Positions 16,873-26,147 of a stretch of 64,000 nucleotides of DNA are shown here, piece by piece. Within the stretch, counting starts at the first letter, position 1; each line of letters begins with the position of its first letter. The translations under genes and the position numbers were made by a program. Source of the stretch: Psychrobacillus sp044762655 (GTDB taxonomy: Bacteria > Bacillota > Bacilli > Bacillales_A > Planococcaceae). The notes beneath the pieces are model-generated. The model searched no databases. It was not told where the DNA came from and was given only the letters and a program-made list of their open reading frames with translations. The DNA lies in contig NZ_JBIWER010000002.1 in assembly GCF_044762655.1 (NCBI RefSeq), forward strand, positions 124,001 to 188,000, read 5' to 3'.

Positions 16873-18921
16873 GTGGAGAATATATTCAATTTTAATAACG
16901 AAAGTTCTATTAATAATGTAGAAATTCACGGAGAATACTCCTTGATTATAGTTATATTATCAATCATCATAGCGGTAGTGGCATCTTATACAGCCCTGTC
17001 TTTGAATAAACGAGCAAGTGAAAATAGTTTTTTTCATAAGAACTTTTGGTTATTTTTAGCCTCTCTTTGCTTGGGATTTGGTATATGGTCCATGCATTTT
17101 GTTGGAATGAGTGCTTTTTCATTACCTGTAAGTATGAGTTACAACAATATCATTACAGTTATTTCAATCATACCTGCGATGTTAGCCTCATTTATAGCGT
17201 TCTATTTGGCAAACCTGCCGAGACAAAACTTATGGACATATTTTTTTGCTGGAATAGCAATGGGGACTGGTATTTCTTCTATGCACTATTTAGGAATGTA
17301 TGGGATGGAAATGGATGTAGTCCATACATATAACCCTATACTTTTTTTAGCCTCTATTTGTATAGCAATTGTTGTCTCCGTTATTGCCGTGTACATTTTT
17401 TCAACAGTACAAAAATACGAAACGAATTATAAAGTGCAATTAATAATATCTTTAATCATAGGTTTAGCTATATCTAGTATGCATTACACAGGAATGGCTG
17501 CTATAAACTTTTATATCCCAAAAGGGTATGAAATGAATTTATCGCATTCCCATTCGACAGAGATGTATGGACTAGCGATTATTGTCACGTTAGGAATGAC
17601 TATTCTATTAGGTATTTTATTGCTATCCAGTTTTATAGATCGTTTTATCGAGTATCGTGCAAATTATTATGATTCATTTACTCGATTACCGAATCGTCGT
17701 TTATTTGAAAAAAAATTGCATTCCCCTAAAGTTTTAGCTGTTTGGCATATGCATGATTTGGAACATATTAATAGAGAGTTCAATTATGCTTTCGGTGATG
17801 AAGTGATTCGGAGGTTAGTATATATCTTCAAAACGTTAACTCCCTCCAAGGTCGAGATTTATCGTATAGAAGGGCATCGAATTGCACTCATTGCTAGGGA
17901 TGGGGATAGTGCCAAGCAGTTAAGAGATTCATTGAAGGAAATAGCGACGGTTCTTCGTAAGCCTATACTTGTGAAAGGTCACGAAGTTTACTTGTATGGA
18001 GTTTGTGCTGTCTCGGATGCAAACCACTTTGAAAATACGCCAAATATATATACAAATGTACTTGCGGTTCTAAATTACCCATCTATTACATATAATCATG
18101 ATATTGTTTACTATGATTCCAGTATTCATACGTATACATTTGAACGTGAAATAGCAGATGACGTTAATCGAGCGATGAAAGATGATGAGCTGTTTCTGGT
18201 GTACCAACCGAAAGTGTGTTTAAATCCGAATGAAACGGTAGGACTTGAGGCATTATTAAGATGGAATCATCCGAAGTATGGATTTCTATCACCTGCTGTG
18301 TTTGTTCCTATTTTAGAGGAATATGATCGTATGGTTAAAGTGACAGATTGGATAATAGGTCGAGTATGTCAGCAAATAGCCAATTGGAAACTAGAAAACA
18401 TTTCTTTTAAACAGGTGGCCATTAATATTCCAGGTGAGTATGTCACCTCTCCATTGCTTTTAAAGTTATTAACACAAAAATTAGATGAGTATGGTCTGGA
18501 GCCCTCACAAATAGAATTAGAAATAACGGAGAATAGCTTTGTAAAAAACATGGAAGAAGCTATGCGTGCAGTAGGTTCGCTTAGAAAAGAAGGTTTCTCG
18601 GTTGCATTAGACGACTTTGGAACTGGTGTATCATCACTTTCTTATTTAAAACAAATGCCGATATCGACCCTAAAAATAGACAAATCATTTATAGATGATG
18701 TACCTATCTCACCTAAAGACTCTGCTATTGTTCAGGCTATAGTGACATTAGGAGAATCATTATATTTAAACGTAGTCATTGAAGGAGTAGAAACGAAGGA
18801 GCAAGTAAATTTCTTGAAGGGAGCTAGTAGAAAACCGATTTTTCAAGGATATTATTTTGCGAAGCCGATGCAGCCTCATGACCTTATTCAGTGGTACAGT
18901 GAAACCAGAGTGGAAGATTGA
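16873..18921 (+). CDS. MHYT sensor with degenerate GGDEF and intact EAL domain (c-di-GMP phosphodiesterase)
   Basis: Membrane signalling protein of 682 residues. The first 250 residues hold seven membrane segments with three MHYT-type motifs (SMHFVGM, SMHYLGM, SMHYTGM), thought to bind a metal and sense gases or redox state. A GGDEF-like domain begins at DSFTRLPNRRLF but its catalytic signature has decayed to RIEGHR. The C-terminal EAL domain keeps EALLRW, EITEN, DDFGTG, KIDKSF, EGVET and FQGYYF, so hydrolysis of c-di-GMP is expected. The start is uncertain: GTG 16873 lies within a weak AGGGGTGGAG ribosome site. Monocistronic, with a terminator over the stop. Confidence 0.85.
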   Translation: MENIFNFNNESSINNVEIHGEYSLIIVILSIIIAVVASYTALSLNKRASENSFFHKNFWLFLASLCLGFGIWSMHFVGMSAFSLPVSMSYNNIITVISIIPAMLASFIAFYLANLPRQNLWTYFFAGIAMGTGISSMHYLGMYGMEMDVVHTYNPILFLASICIAIVVSVIAVYIFSTVQKYETNYKVQLIISLIIGLAISSMHYTGMAAINFYIPKGYEMNLSHSHSTEMYGLAIIVTLGMTILLGILLLSSFIDRFIEYRANYYDSFTRLPNRRLFEKKLHSPKVLAVWHMHDLEHINREFNYAFGDEVIRRLVYIFKTLTPSKVEIYRIEGHRIALIARDGDSAKQLRDSLKEIATVLRKPILVKGHEVYLYGVCAVSDANHFENTPNIYTNVLAVLNYPSITYNHDIVYYDSSIHTYTFEREIADDVNRAMKDDELFLVYQPKVCLNPNETVGLEALLRWNHPKYGFLSPAVFVPILEEYDRMVKVTDWIIGRVCQQIANWKLENISFKQVAINIPGEYVTSPLLLKLLTQKLDEYGLEPSQIELEITENSFVKNMEEAMRAVGSLRKEGFSVALDDFGTGVSSLSYLKQMPISTLKIDKSFIDDVPISPKDSAIVQAIVTLGESLYLNVVIEGVETKEQVNFLKGASRKPIFQGYYFAKPMQPHDLIQWYSETRVED

Positions 18922-18944
18922 ATTCTTTCTATTTCTGGTTTTTT
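18902..18944 (+). terminator. Terminator after the EAL gene
   Basis: AAACCAGA (18902-18909) pairs with TCTGGTTT near 18934-18941, with an inner GAAGA/TTCTT pairing, and ends in a T run. It overlaps the stop codon. Confidence 0.7.
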
Positions 18945-19018
18945 ATTGTTAAGATTTCAAATGGTTTTAGACACCGAGAGCGTGAAGTATTACTATAAAG
19001 TTAGGAGGTGCTATTGAA

Positions 19019-19942
19019 ATGTCTAGATATGAGATAGAACATAATCCTATTTCAAGTATCGATATAAAAGCTCTTATTCCGTTAATCAGTAAGGAATTTA
19101 GAAAATACTTTACAAAAAATATAAAAGCGTTATATCACTATACAAACTTAGAAGGCGCACAAGGAATTATTAGCAACAAAACCTTTTGGGCTTCCCATAT
19201 AAAGTTTATGAATGACTCGAAAGAATATAGTCATGGATTAGAGATTTGTGAAAGTATCCTCCAAAAGCTTATTCAAGAATTACCAGCAGATAATCCTAGG
19301 CGAACATACTTAGAAGAAGTCTTTACAATTCTCGAGGAGCAGGATACAGATATTTTCGTTGTGTCCTTTTGTGAAAGTGGAGACCTCCTAAGCCAGTGGA
19401 GAGGCTATAGTCGAAGCCAGCATGGTATTTCGATAGGTTTTGACTTTTCGGCTTTATTTGATGTTTCGTTTCATTTAAGTGAAGAGAACTTTTTTCCTCG
19501 AAAAGTAATATACGATCACAAGCTGCAGGAACGAATTATTCGTAGGATTATAAACGTGTCGCTTCTTAGCTTAGAGCTAAGTGGACAGACGCCTAAATAT
19601 TCACCTAAGGAAGTGGCAAGAACAATTGGATACTTTCTCCCGTTATTTAAGCACGCTACTTTTTCAGAGGAAAAAGAATGGCGAATTATTGTGACGAACT
19701 CTAAAAGCATGCCGTATCAGCATGAGTTGAAATTTCGTGCGAGAGATAATATTATTCTGCCATATATCGAAATAGAGACACATAACAAAGTTCTCCAAAA
19801 TGACAACAGACTTCCGGTCAATCAAATCATTATTGGCCCTTCTGGAACCAACGAATTCACTGCTAGAAGTATTAACTACTATTTGAAAAATGTCGGTTAT
19901 CCCACTGTACCTATAAAACTTTCCCATATTCCTTATCGATAG
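19019..19942 (+). CDS. DUF2971 domain protein
   Basis: A 307-residue protein, probably cytoplasmic. ALYHYTNLEGAQGIISNKTF, FWASHIKFMNDSKEY, FVVSFCESGDLLSQWRGYS and EEKEWRIIV are the conserved blocks of DUF2971, a family of unknown activity found scattered in accessory regions. The HYT and MND residues recall the NAD-binding edge of ADP-ribosyltransferase-like folds, but I cannot establish this. ATG 19019 follows TTAGGAGGTG. No neighbour belongs to it; a 125-bp repeat pair starts just after the stop. Confidence 0.8.
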   Translation: MSRYEIEHNPISSIDIKALIPLISKEFRKYFTKNIKALYHYTNLEGAQGIISNKTFWASHIKFMNDSKEYSHGLEICESILQKLIQELPADNPRRTYLEEVFTILEEQDTDIFVVSFCESGDLLSQWRGYSRSQHGISIGFDFSALFDVSFHLSEENFFPRKVIYDHKLQERIIRRIINVSLLSLELSGQTPKYSPKEVARTIGYFLPLFKHATFSEEKEWRIIVTNSKSMPYQHELKFRARDNIILPYIEIETHNKVLQNDNRLPVNQIIIGPSGTNEFTARSINYYLKNVGYPTVPIKLSHIPYR

Positions 19943-19949
19943 AAAGAAA

Positions 19950-20194
19950 AGCAAGCACCTATATAAGCCTCGAAAAGCGTTGGAAGAATGCGGTAAAGGC
20001 GTCTTTGCCTTTATCCGACATATCTGAAACGACTCAAGAGGCTAGGTGCTGGAGTCTGGACAAAAGAAGAAAAGCGCAAGCGCCTATGCAAGCCTCGAAA
20101 AGCGTTGGAAGAATGGTGGTAAAGGCGGCCTTTGCCTTTATCCGACATTCTGAAACGACTCGAGAGGCTAGGCGCTGGAGTCTGGACAAAAGAT
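19950..20194. repeat. Two direct copies of a 125-bp hairpin-forming repeat
   Basis: The block GCCTCGAAAAGCGTTGGAAG recurs at 19967 and 20092, and GGCTAGGYGCTGGAGTCTGG ends each copy, giving a period of 125 bp. Within a copy AGCGCCTA pairs with TAGGCGCT and AGCCTCG with CGAGAGGCT, so each folds into a long hairpin. An apparent frame through it at 20005-20196 is not a gene. A worn copy in the opposite orientation is at 37304-37387. Confidence 0.85.
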
Positions 20195-20229
20195 GAGTAA
20201 AAAGTGAATACTTTCCTTAAATAAATTGA

Positions 20230-20472
20230 AACCTATCCGTTTGTCCAAGAATTTGAATTTGTGCCGATAAGCGGTTCCTATAGAGCAAAACTTGATGAAC
20301 TTGAGATCCTATTACTGTCTCATTACACCAATCAGCTGAGAATTTAATGCAGGTCGACCGCAGAGCAAGAGGTCTTGGGGACTTTTAGCAGAAGCATTGA
20401 AGATGGATGAGAAGTTCATTCGAATGACCCTTAATTCACAAGACATACCAACTATTAAAAAGACAAACTAAA
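20230..20472 (+). pseudogene. Decayed gene fragment, family not recognised
   Basis: Three short stretches in shifting frames read like one protein: YPFVQEFEFVPISGSYRAK, DELEILLLSHYTNQ; then, after a frame change near 20335, ENLMQVDRRARGLGDF; then, after another near 20385, LAEALKMDEKFIRMTLNSQD, ending at a TAA at 20470. No start codon or ribosome site precedes it. This looks like the 3-prime end of a dead gene with two frameshifts, truncated where the 125-bp repeats begin. I do not recognise the family. Confidence 0.4.
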
Positions 20473-20523
20473 AAGAGCTATTGGCATTTAGCACATAATT
20501 CTTTCTAGGCGCATATAAAATAA

Positions 20524-20562
20524 TAGCACCTCCAACTATTTTTCAATGGTTGGAGGTGTTTT
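20524..20562. terminator. Terminator downstream of the FUSC gene
   Basis: CACCTCCAAC (20527-20536) and GTTGGAGGTG (20549-20558) form a perfect 10-bp stem. T runs follow on the plus strand and, more loosely, on the minus strand. Confidence 0.8.
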
Positions 20563-20583
20563 GATGAAAAGTGAGGGAACTGT

Positions 20584-22509
20584 TTATTGTTTTCCGCTTT
20601 TGTGAAGGGCTTCCTGGAGATGGTGCACCTCCGCTTGTATTTTAGAAAATCCAATGATATTAGGCATCTCTTTTTTGGATAATATTCGCTCTTGCTCTGC
20701 TGATTTTGCCAGCGTTTCAAACACTAGAAGTATTTTAGATAAATCGCTATCCGCTTGTATAGGGCGATTTTTATATTTAGCAGCTGAATTTAGTAAATAT
20801 CCAAGGTGTTCGATGGAATGAATTGCAGGAAATAGCAAATCTAGCTTTGTATTGTCTCGTGGGATCTCCCCTAATGCTGTAAAATATACAATTTGTAAAT
20901 TAGATAAGTTTGTTTGCATTTTAATAAGTTCTTTTGAATGCTCAGGCTCGACTAATGATGGTTCCTGTGAGAACAGAGTAAATAAAAATTGCTGTTCACT
21001 TCGAATCGTTTTGGCCATCGTATGAGCAAGTAAACTAGCTGCACTTTTTCGATTCATTAAAAAAGCACCTATAAGTCCAATGGCACTCCCAATTAGGACA
21101 TCTATTACGCGAGCAGAAGCAAAATAGGAAATATCATGAATTTTCGTAGTACTCTCAGCAAGCAGAAGAGCATTAGGTGTGATGAATAAAGCAGCAATTC
21201 CATAATTTAATACGATGGCAAGCTCTGTTAGAAAAGTGAGGAAGAAAATAGCAATTGCAATAATATAACCTTCGGGTTGAAAGTAGAGAATCGATGTCGC
21301 GGTCAAAATCCCAATAATGGTCCCTAAAGATCGTTGAATTGTACGGTGGAAGGTTGCCATAATAGTTGCACCTGATAGCACTGCTGCGCATGATAGCGTA
21401 ACCCAATAGGAACGTTCAAAATCAAATGATTGTGCGATTATAGCTGCTATAAACAACACAAATCCATATCGAAAAGCATTTAAAAATACGATTGAATTTT
21501 TATCAAAAGCACCGCCTATCACAACTCGTAGTGACGTTTTAGAAATAACTATTTCTCTTTGAATATCAGATATTGATTCGCTTGCAATAATTGCAGTATC
21601 TTTAACTAATTCATGAAAAATAGTTAAATCATTTGTACTGTCACCCTGTGGAATTTTTATTTTAGTTTTAGAGTTATCAATTGACTGTGCGATGGACCGG
21701 ATGGATTCACTTAGTTCTATAGGTAATGGCTGATCTCTCGATTCCATCTTTTCAATGATATGTAGAAAGATATTATTCGCCTGTTCATTTAGTAAATAAA
21801 GTCGTTTATAGGGTTCTGTTACCCGCCACGGAATATAGCCAGACTGCATTATATTCCCTGCCGATTTTAATGAGGAAATAATTTTTTGTTTGGACTCATT
21901 TAATTGGTCTGTTCCAACTAGTTCTAGGAAGCTAGCTAGTTCAAGGTATACTTTTTTCACGGCCATCTTTTCGGGTCCATGAGGATTATTTAACCAACCA
22001 ATCATCCCCATAATCCATGAAAATGCTCCACCTAAGAACACAAGTCCCGCTCGAATAGGGGCTAGCTCAGGGTCAATTGGCATACCTGTACCCATTAGAA
22101 AGGTTAGTACAATGAAAATAGCAGCGGGTCCAGTGATTTTTAGCGCTCCAAATAAGAAAGTGACAAGCGCACCAATAATAGCTACTGCTATTGCAGCTAA
22201 AAAGGCATAGGGCGCCAGTAACGTTCCTAGACCCATAGCAAATGATAGCCCTACTACTGCAAACAATAATTTTTTTGCTCTAAAAGCATAAGGGATATTA
22301 AAAACATATAGATAGGTCAAGCCGCCGATTCCTACTATCAGACCGTATTCCAAATTTCCCAATAAGAATCCTATGAGGACAGGTAAACCTGCACAAACTC
22401 CTGCAGTAAAAGCTTTAAGCCATGGAAGTGGGTTTTTATTGACGATAAAAGCTTGTTTAATAGTTAAGAGTAGCGTAGCCATAACTGACTCAGTAGGTTT
22501 ATTTTTCAA
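20584..22509 (-). CDS. FUSC-family membrane protein (aromatic acid exporter-like)
   Basis: A 641-residue inner-membrane protein with two clusters of about five or six membrane segments (residues about 30-165 and 360-490), each followed by a soluble helical region. This duplicated layout is that of the FUSC/YccS/AaeB family of efflux proteins for aromatic acids and related compounds. TTG 22507-22509 follows GGCGG. It is divergently transcribed from the TetR gene, whose operator at 22677-22711 may also affect this gene, suggesting a drug- or acid-inducible efflux unit. The substrate is unknown. Confidence 0.83.
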   Translation of the reverse strand: MKNKPTESVMATLLLTIKQAFIVNKNPLPWLKAFTAGVCAGLPVLIGFLLGNLEYGLIVGIGGLTYLYVFNIPYAFRAKKLLFAVVGLSFAMGLGTLLAPYAFLAAIAVAIIGALVTFLFGALKITGPAAIFIVLTFLMGTGMPIDPELAPIRAGLVFLGGAFSWIMGMIGWLNNPHGPEKMAVKKVYLELASFLELVGTDQLNESKQKIISSLKSAGNIMQSGYIPWRVTEPYKRLYLLNEQANNIFLHIIEKMESRDQPLPIELSESIRSIAQSIDNSKTKIKIPQGDSTNDLTIFHELVKDTAIIASESISDIQREIVISKTSLRVVIGGAFDKNSIVFLNAFRYGFVLFIAAIIAQSFDFERSYWVTLSCAAVLSGATIMATFHRTIQRSLGTIIGILTATSILYFQPEGYIIAIAIFFLTFLTELAIVLNYGIAALFITPNALLLAESTTKIHDISYFASARVIDVLIGSAIGLIGAFLMNRKSAASLLAHTMAKTIRSEQQFLFTLFSQEPSLVEPEHSKELIKMQTNLSNLQIVYFTALGEIPRDNTKLDLLFPAIHSIEHLGYLLNSAAKYKNRPIQADSDLSKILLVFETLAKSAEQERILSKKEMPNIIGFSKIQAEVHHLQEALHKSGKQ

Positions 22510-22666
22510 ATAGATTCCGCCTTTTCACAGTTACTGAAAGTTAAGATAACTAATTATACTGCTGATATGATGAAAGTTGAAATTATTGGCACTTGCTGGA
22601 TGAAGTAGATGAAATGTACAAAGTGAATAATTTATGTTGTGCGTATTTTAATGGAGTAACCACTTT

Positions 22667-22711
22667 TTGACATAAAACTAACCGTTGGTTATAATATAAC
22701 CAATGGTTAGT
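22667..22711 (+). promoter_or_regulatory. Sigma-A promoter overlapped by a TetR-type operator
   Basis: TTGACA (22667-22672), 17 nt, TATAAT (22690-22695) is a near-perfect housekeeping promoter. ACTAACCGTTGGTTAT (22677-22692) and ATAACCAATGGTTAGT (22696-22711) are inverted repeats with one mismatch, covering the spacer and -10 box. The downstream TetR protein probably represses itself here. Confidence 0.88.
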
Positions 22712-22734
22712 TTAGTTGGGAGAGGTCACATAAT

Positions 22735-23352
22735 ATGAAAAGTAAACAAGAGCAACGTTCAGATGAAACGAAAAAATTGATATTGGATTCTGCCGCAAAT
22801 TTATTTGCCAAAAAAGGATACGATGCAGTAACGATTCGAGAAATTGCGAGAGATGCAGGTTGTTCACATACCGCGATTTATCTATATTTTAAAGATAAGG
22901 AGACATTGCTTCATCAGCTCTCTTTGCCGCCATTGCAGCAGTTATATCAAAAACTACAAGGCATCTCAGAGTTGGATTCATTATCATCTGAAAGCAGGCT
23001 TAAAGAAATTAGTTTGGAATATATTTCTTTTTGTTTAAAAAACCGCAGTATGTATGATATTTTTTTCAACGCTAAATCCTCGAGAGTGGATGAAAAACCT
23101 GAATTAGAGATCAATCAACTTCGGATAGCGATTTTCGAACTATTGAAATCTACCATTCATGAAAATTTCACTACCTTGAATGAGAAACAGCTTTTGGCAT
23201 TTTCTCGAATTTATTATTACCAATTGAATGGAGTATTGAGCACTTACTCCTATCAGCATGAACCGCATGATGTACTGATCGAAAGGTTGATACCAACATT
23301 TAACCTAGCAATAGAAATTTTACTTTTAGGCTTTCAAGAAAAATTAAAGTAA
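22735..23352 (+). CDS. TetR/AcrR-family transcriptional repressor
   Basis: DNA-binding repressor of 205 residues. The helix-turn-helix lies at residues 25-50 (TIREIARDAGCSHTAIYLYF), preceded by SAANLFAKKGYDA, a classic TetR N-terminus; the C-terminal ligand domain is divergent. ATG 22735 follows GGGAGAGG. It is first in an operon with an MBL hydrolase and a DUF2568 membrane protein, and its symmetric operator overlaps its own promoter. The inducer is unknown. Confidence 0.9.
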   Translation: MKSKQEQRSDETKKLILDSAANLFAKKGYDAVTIREIARDAGCSHTAIYLYFKDKETLLHQLSLPPLQQLYQKLQGISELDSLSSESRLKEISLEYISFCLKNRSMYDIFFNAKSSRVDEKPELEINQLRIAIFELLKSTIHENFTTLNEKQLLAFSRIYYYQLNGVLSTYSYQHEPHDVLIERLIPTFNLAIEILLLGFQEKLK

Positions 23353-23358
23353 GGGGTA

Positions 23359-24048
23359 ATGAAGATGCAGGTGAAAAAGATTTCGGAGCATATATGGAGC
23401 TTGAAAACATGGATGATTATTACTATTCATGTATGGGTCGTTGCTGATGAGGAGGGCATCACATTAGTAGATGCAGGAATGCCAATGATGACAAAAGGAA
23501 TCATGAAATTTATAGAACAACTAAATGCAGGTCCTTTACAGAGAATTCTCTTAACGCATGGACACTCCGATCATGTTGGCGCAGTAAAGGGAATTTTGAA
23601 AAAGTATGAAGTTCCAGTGTATGCTCATCAAATCGAAATCCCTTACATGGAAGGAGAAATTATTTATCCAAAACGAAAAAAGTTGGAGAATAATCTTCCG
23701 AAAACTTTAACTAAGCCGTTATTAGAAGACGGCTCCAATAAATTAATGAAAATTGGGGGGCTCACACCTTATTTCACACCTGGGCATTCTCCAGGCCACG
23801 TCGTCTATTATCATGATCAAGACCAAGTTTTGTTAGTTGGAGATTTGTTCACCTCTAAAAAAGGAAAACTCAAACCTCCTATGCCTGCGTTCACAGCAGA
23901 TATGAAGCAAGCGGTAGCAAGTGCTAGTATAGTAAGCCATTTAAAACCAAAGCGGCTAGAATTATGTCATGGAAATACAGTGTTTCAACCATCCGATCAA
24001 CTAGAAGAATATATAAAAAGTATGGATAGAAAGCTAGGGGGTCAATAG
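23359..24048 (+). CDS. Metallo-beta-lactamase fold hydrolase
   Basis: A 229-residue cytoplasmic MBL-fold protein. The dinuclear metal motif is THGHSDHVG (HxHxDH) near residues 62-68, with further ligands in TPGHSPGHVVY, VLLVGDLF and the C-terminal LCHGNT. The family spans lactonases, glyoxalase II, thioesterases and others, so the substrate is open. It begins 6 nt after the TetR stop with AAGGGG ahead of ATG 23359, and is followed after 2 nt by the DUF2568 gene. Confidence 0.87.
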   Translation: MKMQVKKISEHIWSLKTWMIITIHVWVVADEEGITLVDAGMPMMTKGIMKFIEQLNAGPLQRILLTHGHSDHVGAVKGILKKYEVPVYAHQIEIPYMEGEIIYPKRKKLENNLPKTLTKPLLEDGSNKLMKIGGLTPYFTPGHSPGHVVYYHDQDQVLLVGDLFTSKKGKLKPPMPAFTADMKQAVASASIVSHLKPKRLELCHGNTVFQPSDQLEEYIKSMDRKLGGQ

Positions 24049-24050
24049 GG

Positions 24051-24389
24051 ATGTTGATATTCAAATATACAGTATTTGGCTTATTTTTTGCTATGGAGCT
24101 ATTTGCGCTTGGAGCTTTTTCTTACTGGGGCTTTCACATGAACAAAGGGTGGCTCATCAATACTGTATTAGGTATTGGAACACCACTACTAGTTGCAATA
24201 TTTTGGGGAACTTTCATTGCTCCGAAAGCCACTTTCCCGGTGACTATTCCTATTCGAATACTACTTCAAATAATCGTATTTGGATTTGCTACCACTGCAC
24301 TTTTTGTGGCAGGAAAAGGTAAGCTGGCTATTATATTTGGTTTTATTGTTTTAATAGAAATGATTTTAATGTATTCCATAGAGGAATGA
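24051..24389 (+). CDS. DUF2568 (YrdB-like) small membrane protein
   Basis: A 112-residue protein with four membrane segments. ELFALGAFSYWGF and FWGTFIAPKA match the YrdB/DUF2568 family. Its role is unknown. It is the last gene of the TetR operon, ending before a terminator, so it is expected to be expressed under the same inducer as the MBL hydrolase. Confidence 0.8.
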   Translation: MLIFKYTVFGLFFAMELFALGAFSYWGFHMNKGWLINTVLGIGTPLLVAIFWGTFIAPKATFPVTIPIRILLQIIVFGFATTALFVAGKGKLAIIFGFIVLIEMILMYSIEE

Positions 24390-24397
24390 AAATATAA

Positions 24398-24436
24398 GGT
24401 CCAAACTATTATTTAATAATGGTATGGGCTTTTTTT
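24398..24436 (+). terminator. Terminator of the TetR operon
   Basis: GTCCAAACTATTA pairs with TAATGGTATGGGC (one mismatch, two G-T pairs) and is followed by seven T. Confidence 0.8.
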
Positions 24437-24581
24437 ATTGTTTTCTATTGATCTCATTAAGCATGGGGTATTTATTTCAATAATCGAGGATAACCATTTG
24501 AAGGGAATTTTGGAAGCAATGTTGAATTAGAGGATATACAAAAGATGAAAAGAGGGAGTTATTATTTGGTATAGTGTTGAA

Positions 24582-25268
24582 ATGGTTGAACAGACAATGA
24601 TTATTTTAGGCTGGATTGTAATTGGTATAATTGCCACCCGTTTATATAAAGTTCAACTAGAGAAGCCTTTGATTTGGAAAGTAATCGTAGTTCTTCTCAT
24701 AGGTCTATTTACGTTTTCCATTAACTTGGATTATTTTGGTCATGTCATACAAATTCCTATCCTTCCCCTTGGTGTATGGTTATTATATGTGTTTCTAAGC
24801 AAGAATAAGGAGAAATGGCAAAAGTACCGATCCTTTGCTTGGTTAGGTTTTGGGGCTAATTTCATTTTATTAATATTCCTGTTAGTTGGAATACCAATAA
24901 ATAATTTACTTTATCCCGGAAATGACCCAAGTACATATATTTCAAATGTGAAGGGTGCATATATTATTAACACGCATCCTACAGCAAACGAAGTCTCGCT
25001 TGTTACGGAAAAATTAGCAGCCTCTCTACAAGGTGCTGTCCAAAAAGATTACTATAGTGATAGTTGGTACAACGAGATATATATGGAACCAATTAAAAAA
25101 ACTGAACGTTTTCCTTATATACTGGCAAATACCTTACCGAAATGGGGAAGCGGGATTCGTGCTACTATTTTTCTAGAGAACAATGGAAAAGGAATATTGA
25201 TAACTTCACAGGAGAAGCAGCTCTACTTTCAAACGAAGCAATCTCTGTTTGAGGAGGGAAATAAGTGA
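24582..25268 (+). CDS. Hypothetical membrane protein with extracytoplasmic C-terminal domain
   Basis: A 228-residue protein with four membrane segments in the first 110 residues, then about 115 soluble residues. No family recognised. ATG 24582 has no nearby ribosome site. GAGGGAG (24552-24558) lies 5 nt before an in-frame ATT at 24564, so a rare ATT start adding six residues is possible. It overlaps the next gene by 4 nt (GTGA), and the pair probably forms one unit. Confidence 0.65.
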   Translation: MVEQTMIILGWIVIGIIATRLYKVQLEKPLIWKVIVVLLIGLFTFSINLDYFGHVIQIPILPLGVWLLYVFLSKNKEKWQKYRSFAWLGFGANFILLIFLLVGIPINNLLYPGNDPSTYISNVKGAYIINTHPTANEVSLVTEKLAASLQGAVQKDYYSDSWYNEIYMEPIKKTERFPYILANTLPKWGSGIRATIFLENNGKGILITSQEKQLYFQTKQSLFEEGNK

Positions 25269-25960
25269 AAAAAACTAAATTGATTATCTCCATGCTCAGC
25301 GGAGTTATCTTACTTTCCGCATGTTTCTGGTATTACAAATCAGATCCAACATCATTTCCAAATGATGAACAGTTAGTTAAAGAGATGACTAATCATTTTT
25401 CATATGTTTCTAACAGCGAAATCCAAGATACAATTTTTTTAGATGACCGTCATGTATTTGTTCCTTTTCAAGCAGAGGAGAAACTTTATGGGCTAAGTTT
25501 ATGGGAGTGGAAAAATCGTAAATGGAATGTAGTGCTTGTTTCGACAAGCGGTGACATAAAAGTGTGGAAGATTAATAGCAAGGATCCATCAACCTTCCAT
25601 ACTGTTTGGAACTACCCACCCCAAAAAAAGGTGAAATATATGAAGTTATACTTGATTAATAAAAGAGGATTTCAAATTAGTGGTGCGGAAGAACAATATG
25701 AACCAGGTGTGCAACTTGAACAAAAGATCACCTTGTCTGAGAATCCATATGGGACTATGAAACTTTCGAAAGATTGGATAACAGTTATTAATTCATTAAC
25801 CGGTTCTCTAACACTCCCACAGTATTATTTTCGTTGGAACGCGTATGATAGCTTAGATAAAATTACATATCCTGAGGTAAATGATAACGGAAGTTCTTCC
25901 TGGGGAGGGGCTACACAGATTGAATTTGCAGTTTTCATAGAGGAGTCCGAACTAGAGTAA
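25265..25960 (+). CDS. Hypothetical lipoprotein
   Basis: A 231-residue exported protein with signal MKKTKLIISMLSG and lipobox ILLSAC (Cys20). The mature part is rich in Trp, Tyr and Phe and looks beta-rich (LSLWEWKNRKWNVVLV). The start is GTG 25265 with GAGGAGGG upstream. Coupled to the preceding membrane protein. No domain recognised; a cell-surface role is all the sequence supports. Confidence 0.7.
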   Translation: MKKTKLIISMLSGVILLSACFWYYKSDPTSFPNDEQLVKEMTNHFSYVSNSEIQDTIFLDDRHVFVPFQAEEKLYGLSLWEWKNRKWNVVLVSTSGDIKVWKINSKDPSTFHTVWNYPPQKKVKYMKLYLINKRGFQISGAEEQYEPGVQLEQKITLSENPYGTMKLSKDWITVINSLTGSLTLPQYYFRWNAYDSLDKITYPEVNDNGSSSWGGATQIEFAVFIEESELE

Positions 25961-26010
25961 GATGTGTAATTTAATCATATTATTGATTCAATTATCTGTT
26001 TAAAGAGGAT

Positions 26011-26084
26011 TTCTTGACCTACACCATGTTGGTCCAAGATTGAACTCGTGCCACGGAAAGCACCCGCTTGGAGTGGAAATCAAC
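26011..26084. repeat. Fragment of the GC-rich dispersed repeat family
   Basis: GACCTACACCATGTTGGTCC and GGAAAGCACCCGCTTGGAG, ending in GGAAATCAAC, resemble the ends of the longer copy at 28855-29109. It is shorter and worn. The rest of the gap up to 26147 shows nothing else. Confidence 0.55.
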
Positions 26085-26147
26085 TTTTTAAGGATTCTAA
26101 TGCTAATTGTTTCATCATTAAATTACTCTTCTGTAAAAGAATAGTTG

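Noticed and set aside
16873..18921. Diguanylate cyclase activity
   Set aside because: The GGDEF signature has degenerated to RIEGHR, so synthesis of c-di-GMP is not expected.
19019..19942. DUF2971 gene as part of a phage-defence island
   Set aside because: It stands alone without other defence-type genes; nothing in view supports that role.
20005..20196. Open frame of 63 codons
   Set aside because: It is a reading of the 125-bp hairpin repeat, with repeated peptide blocks, no ribosome site and no family.
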